Shown piece after piece: positions 5,999 through 6,244 of a stretch of 6,244 nt of DNA. A model generated the notes under the pieces. That model searched no databases, was not told the DNA's origin, and saw nothing but the letters and a program-made list of their open reading frames with translations. Source of the stretch: Bacillota bacterium (lineage in GTDB: Bacteria > Bacillota > Clostridia > Tissierellales > Peptoniphilaceae). The position numbers and the translations under genes were made by a program. The stretch spans positions 1 to 6,244 of the forward strand of contig JAEXBU010000111.1 in the NCBI GenBank assembly GCA_023393815.1, written 5' to 3'. The first letter of the stretch is position 1; each line of letters opens with the position of its first letter.

Positions 5999-6023
5999 TT
6001 CCCGCCTCTATGAAAAATTTGCG

Positions 6024-6045
6024 CATCGGTGGAAGATTCACCATG
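6024..6045 (+). repeat. Interrupted inverted repeat in the oleate hydratase leader
   Basis: CAT-c-GGTG (6024-6031) pairs with CACC-ATG (6039-6045) around a seven-base loop, seven pairs with one bulged C. It lies about 20-40 bases after the predicted transcription start. It may be an RNA hairpin in the leader or a loose operator for the TetR regulator; chance is also possible. Confidence 0.3.
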
Positions 6046-6114
6046 TTCCCGCCGAGGAAAGGGGTCTAAAGTACAGATAGAGAAGAAAGCAATAGGTAGA
6101 TACAGGAGGAATCT

Positions 6115-6244
6115 ATGGAACTAAAAACGTTTGACGAACGTCTGAAATTAGTAAACGGAGACTACGACCGACTGGTACACTCTCGAAAACCGAAAGGAAT
6201 CGATGAGAAAAAGGCTTATATTGTAGGCACGGGGATCGCCGGGC
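6115..6244 (+). CDS. ohyA: Oleate hydratase, N-terminal part (gene runs off the window)
   Basis: Oleate hydratases (formerly myosin-cross-reactive antigen) are FAD-binding enzymes that add water to the cis-9 double bond of oleate to give 10-hydroxystearate; in bacteria they detoxify unsaturated fatty acids. Only 43 codons are present. The segment SRKPKGIDEKKAYIVG (23-38) followed by GTGIAG (38-43) matches the family's typical start, where a KPxGxxxKxAYIVG stretch leads into the FAD-binding GxGxxG turn. The ATG has a strong AGGAGG (6104-6109) five bases upstream. The gene has its own candidate promoter and follows a TetR-family regulator gene, an arrangement consistent with induction by fatty acids. 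The catalytic parts lie beyond the edge, so integrity cannot be judged. Confidence 0.85.
   Translation, partial: MELKTFDERLKLVNGDYDRLVHSRKPKGIDEKKAYIVGTGIAG

Noticed and set aside
1..6244. Mobile element, CRISPR array, tRNA or rRNA
   Set aside because: No transposase or integrase motif, no spaced direct repeats and no tRNA-like or rRNA segment were seen on either strand; gene spacing and composition are even throughout.

Overview
The window reads as ordinary chromosomal sequence from a Gram-positive anaerobe of the Firmicutes. The base composition is near 50% GC by eye, ribosome-binding sites are strong AGGAGG types, and every gene lies on the + strand. Terminators are classic stem plus T-run. 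The gene set (SLH-domain surface protein, YkvA-like protein, TetR_C_7-type regulator, oleate hydratase, MTH1187-type thiamine-binding protein) recalls Tissierellia/Peptoniphilaceae, but that placement is inference from protein style, not a marker gene.

Layout. (1) 8-946: an alpha/beta hydrolase of the monoacylglycerol lipase/lysophospholipase type; its frame is open to the window edge, so its true start may lie upstream. (2) 947-1111: a 165-nt non-coding stretch that folds into two good stem-loop domains and has a repeated hexamer able to pair with the Shine-Dalgarno; it looks like a regulatory leader of no class I recognise. (3) 1112-2196: a two-gene unit, a 100-aa thiamine-binding-family protein and an Mrp/ApbC-family P-loop ATPase with no cysteine at all, closed by a strong terminator at 2197-2221. 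(4) 2339-5199: a compact operon, pyrF-pyrE (overlapping ATGA) followed by a DUF1232/YkvA-like membrane protein and a secreted protein with an Ig-like region and SLH repeats, closed by a terminator at 5256-5301. (5) 5344-5928: a TetR-family regulator with its own terminator, followed by a control region and the first 43 codons of an oleate hydratase that runs off the window.

How the genes fit together. PyrE and PyrF carry out the last two steps of UMP synthesis (orotate to OMP to UMP). The YkvA-like and SLH proteins are co-transcribed with them by position but have no obvious link to pyrimidines. The TetR regulator most likely controls the oleate hydratase next to it, which would give a response to unsaturated fatty acids. 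The first gene, a lipase-like hydrolase, is also lipid-related but is far from that pair and is not evidently linked.

No mobile element, CRISPR array, tRNA or rRNA was seen. I did not find a clearly new multi-gene system. The two items most worth checking are the structured leader at 947-1111 and the cysteine-free Mrp-type ATPase.
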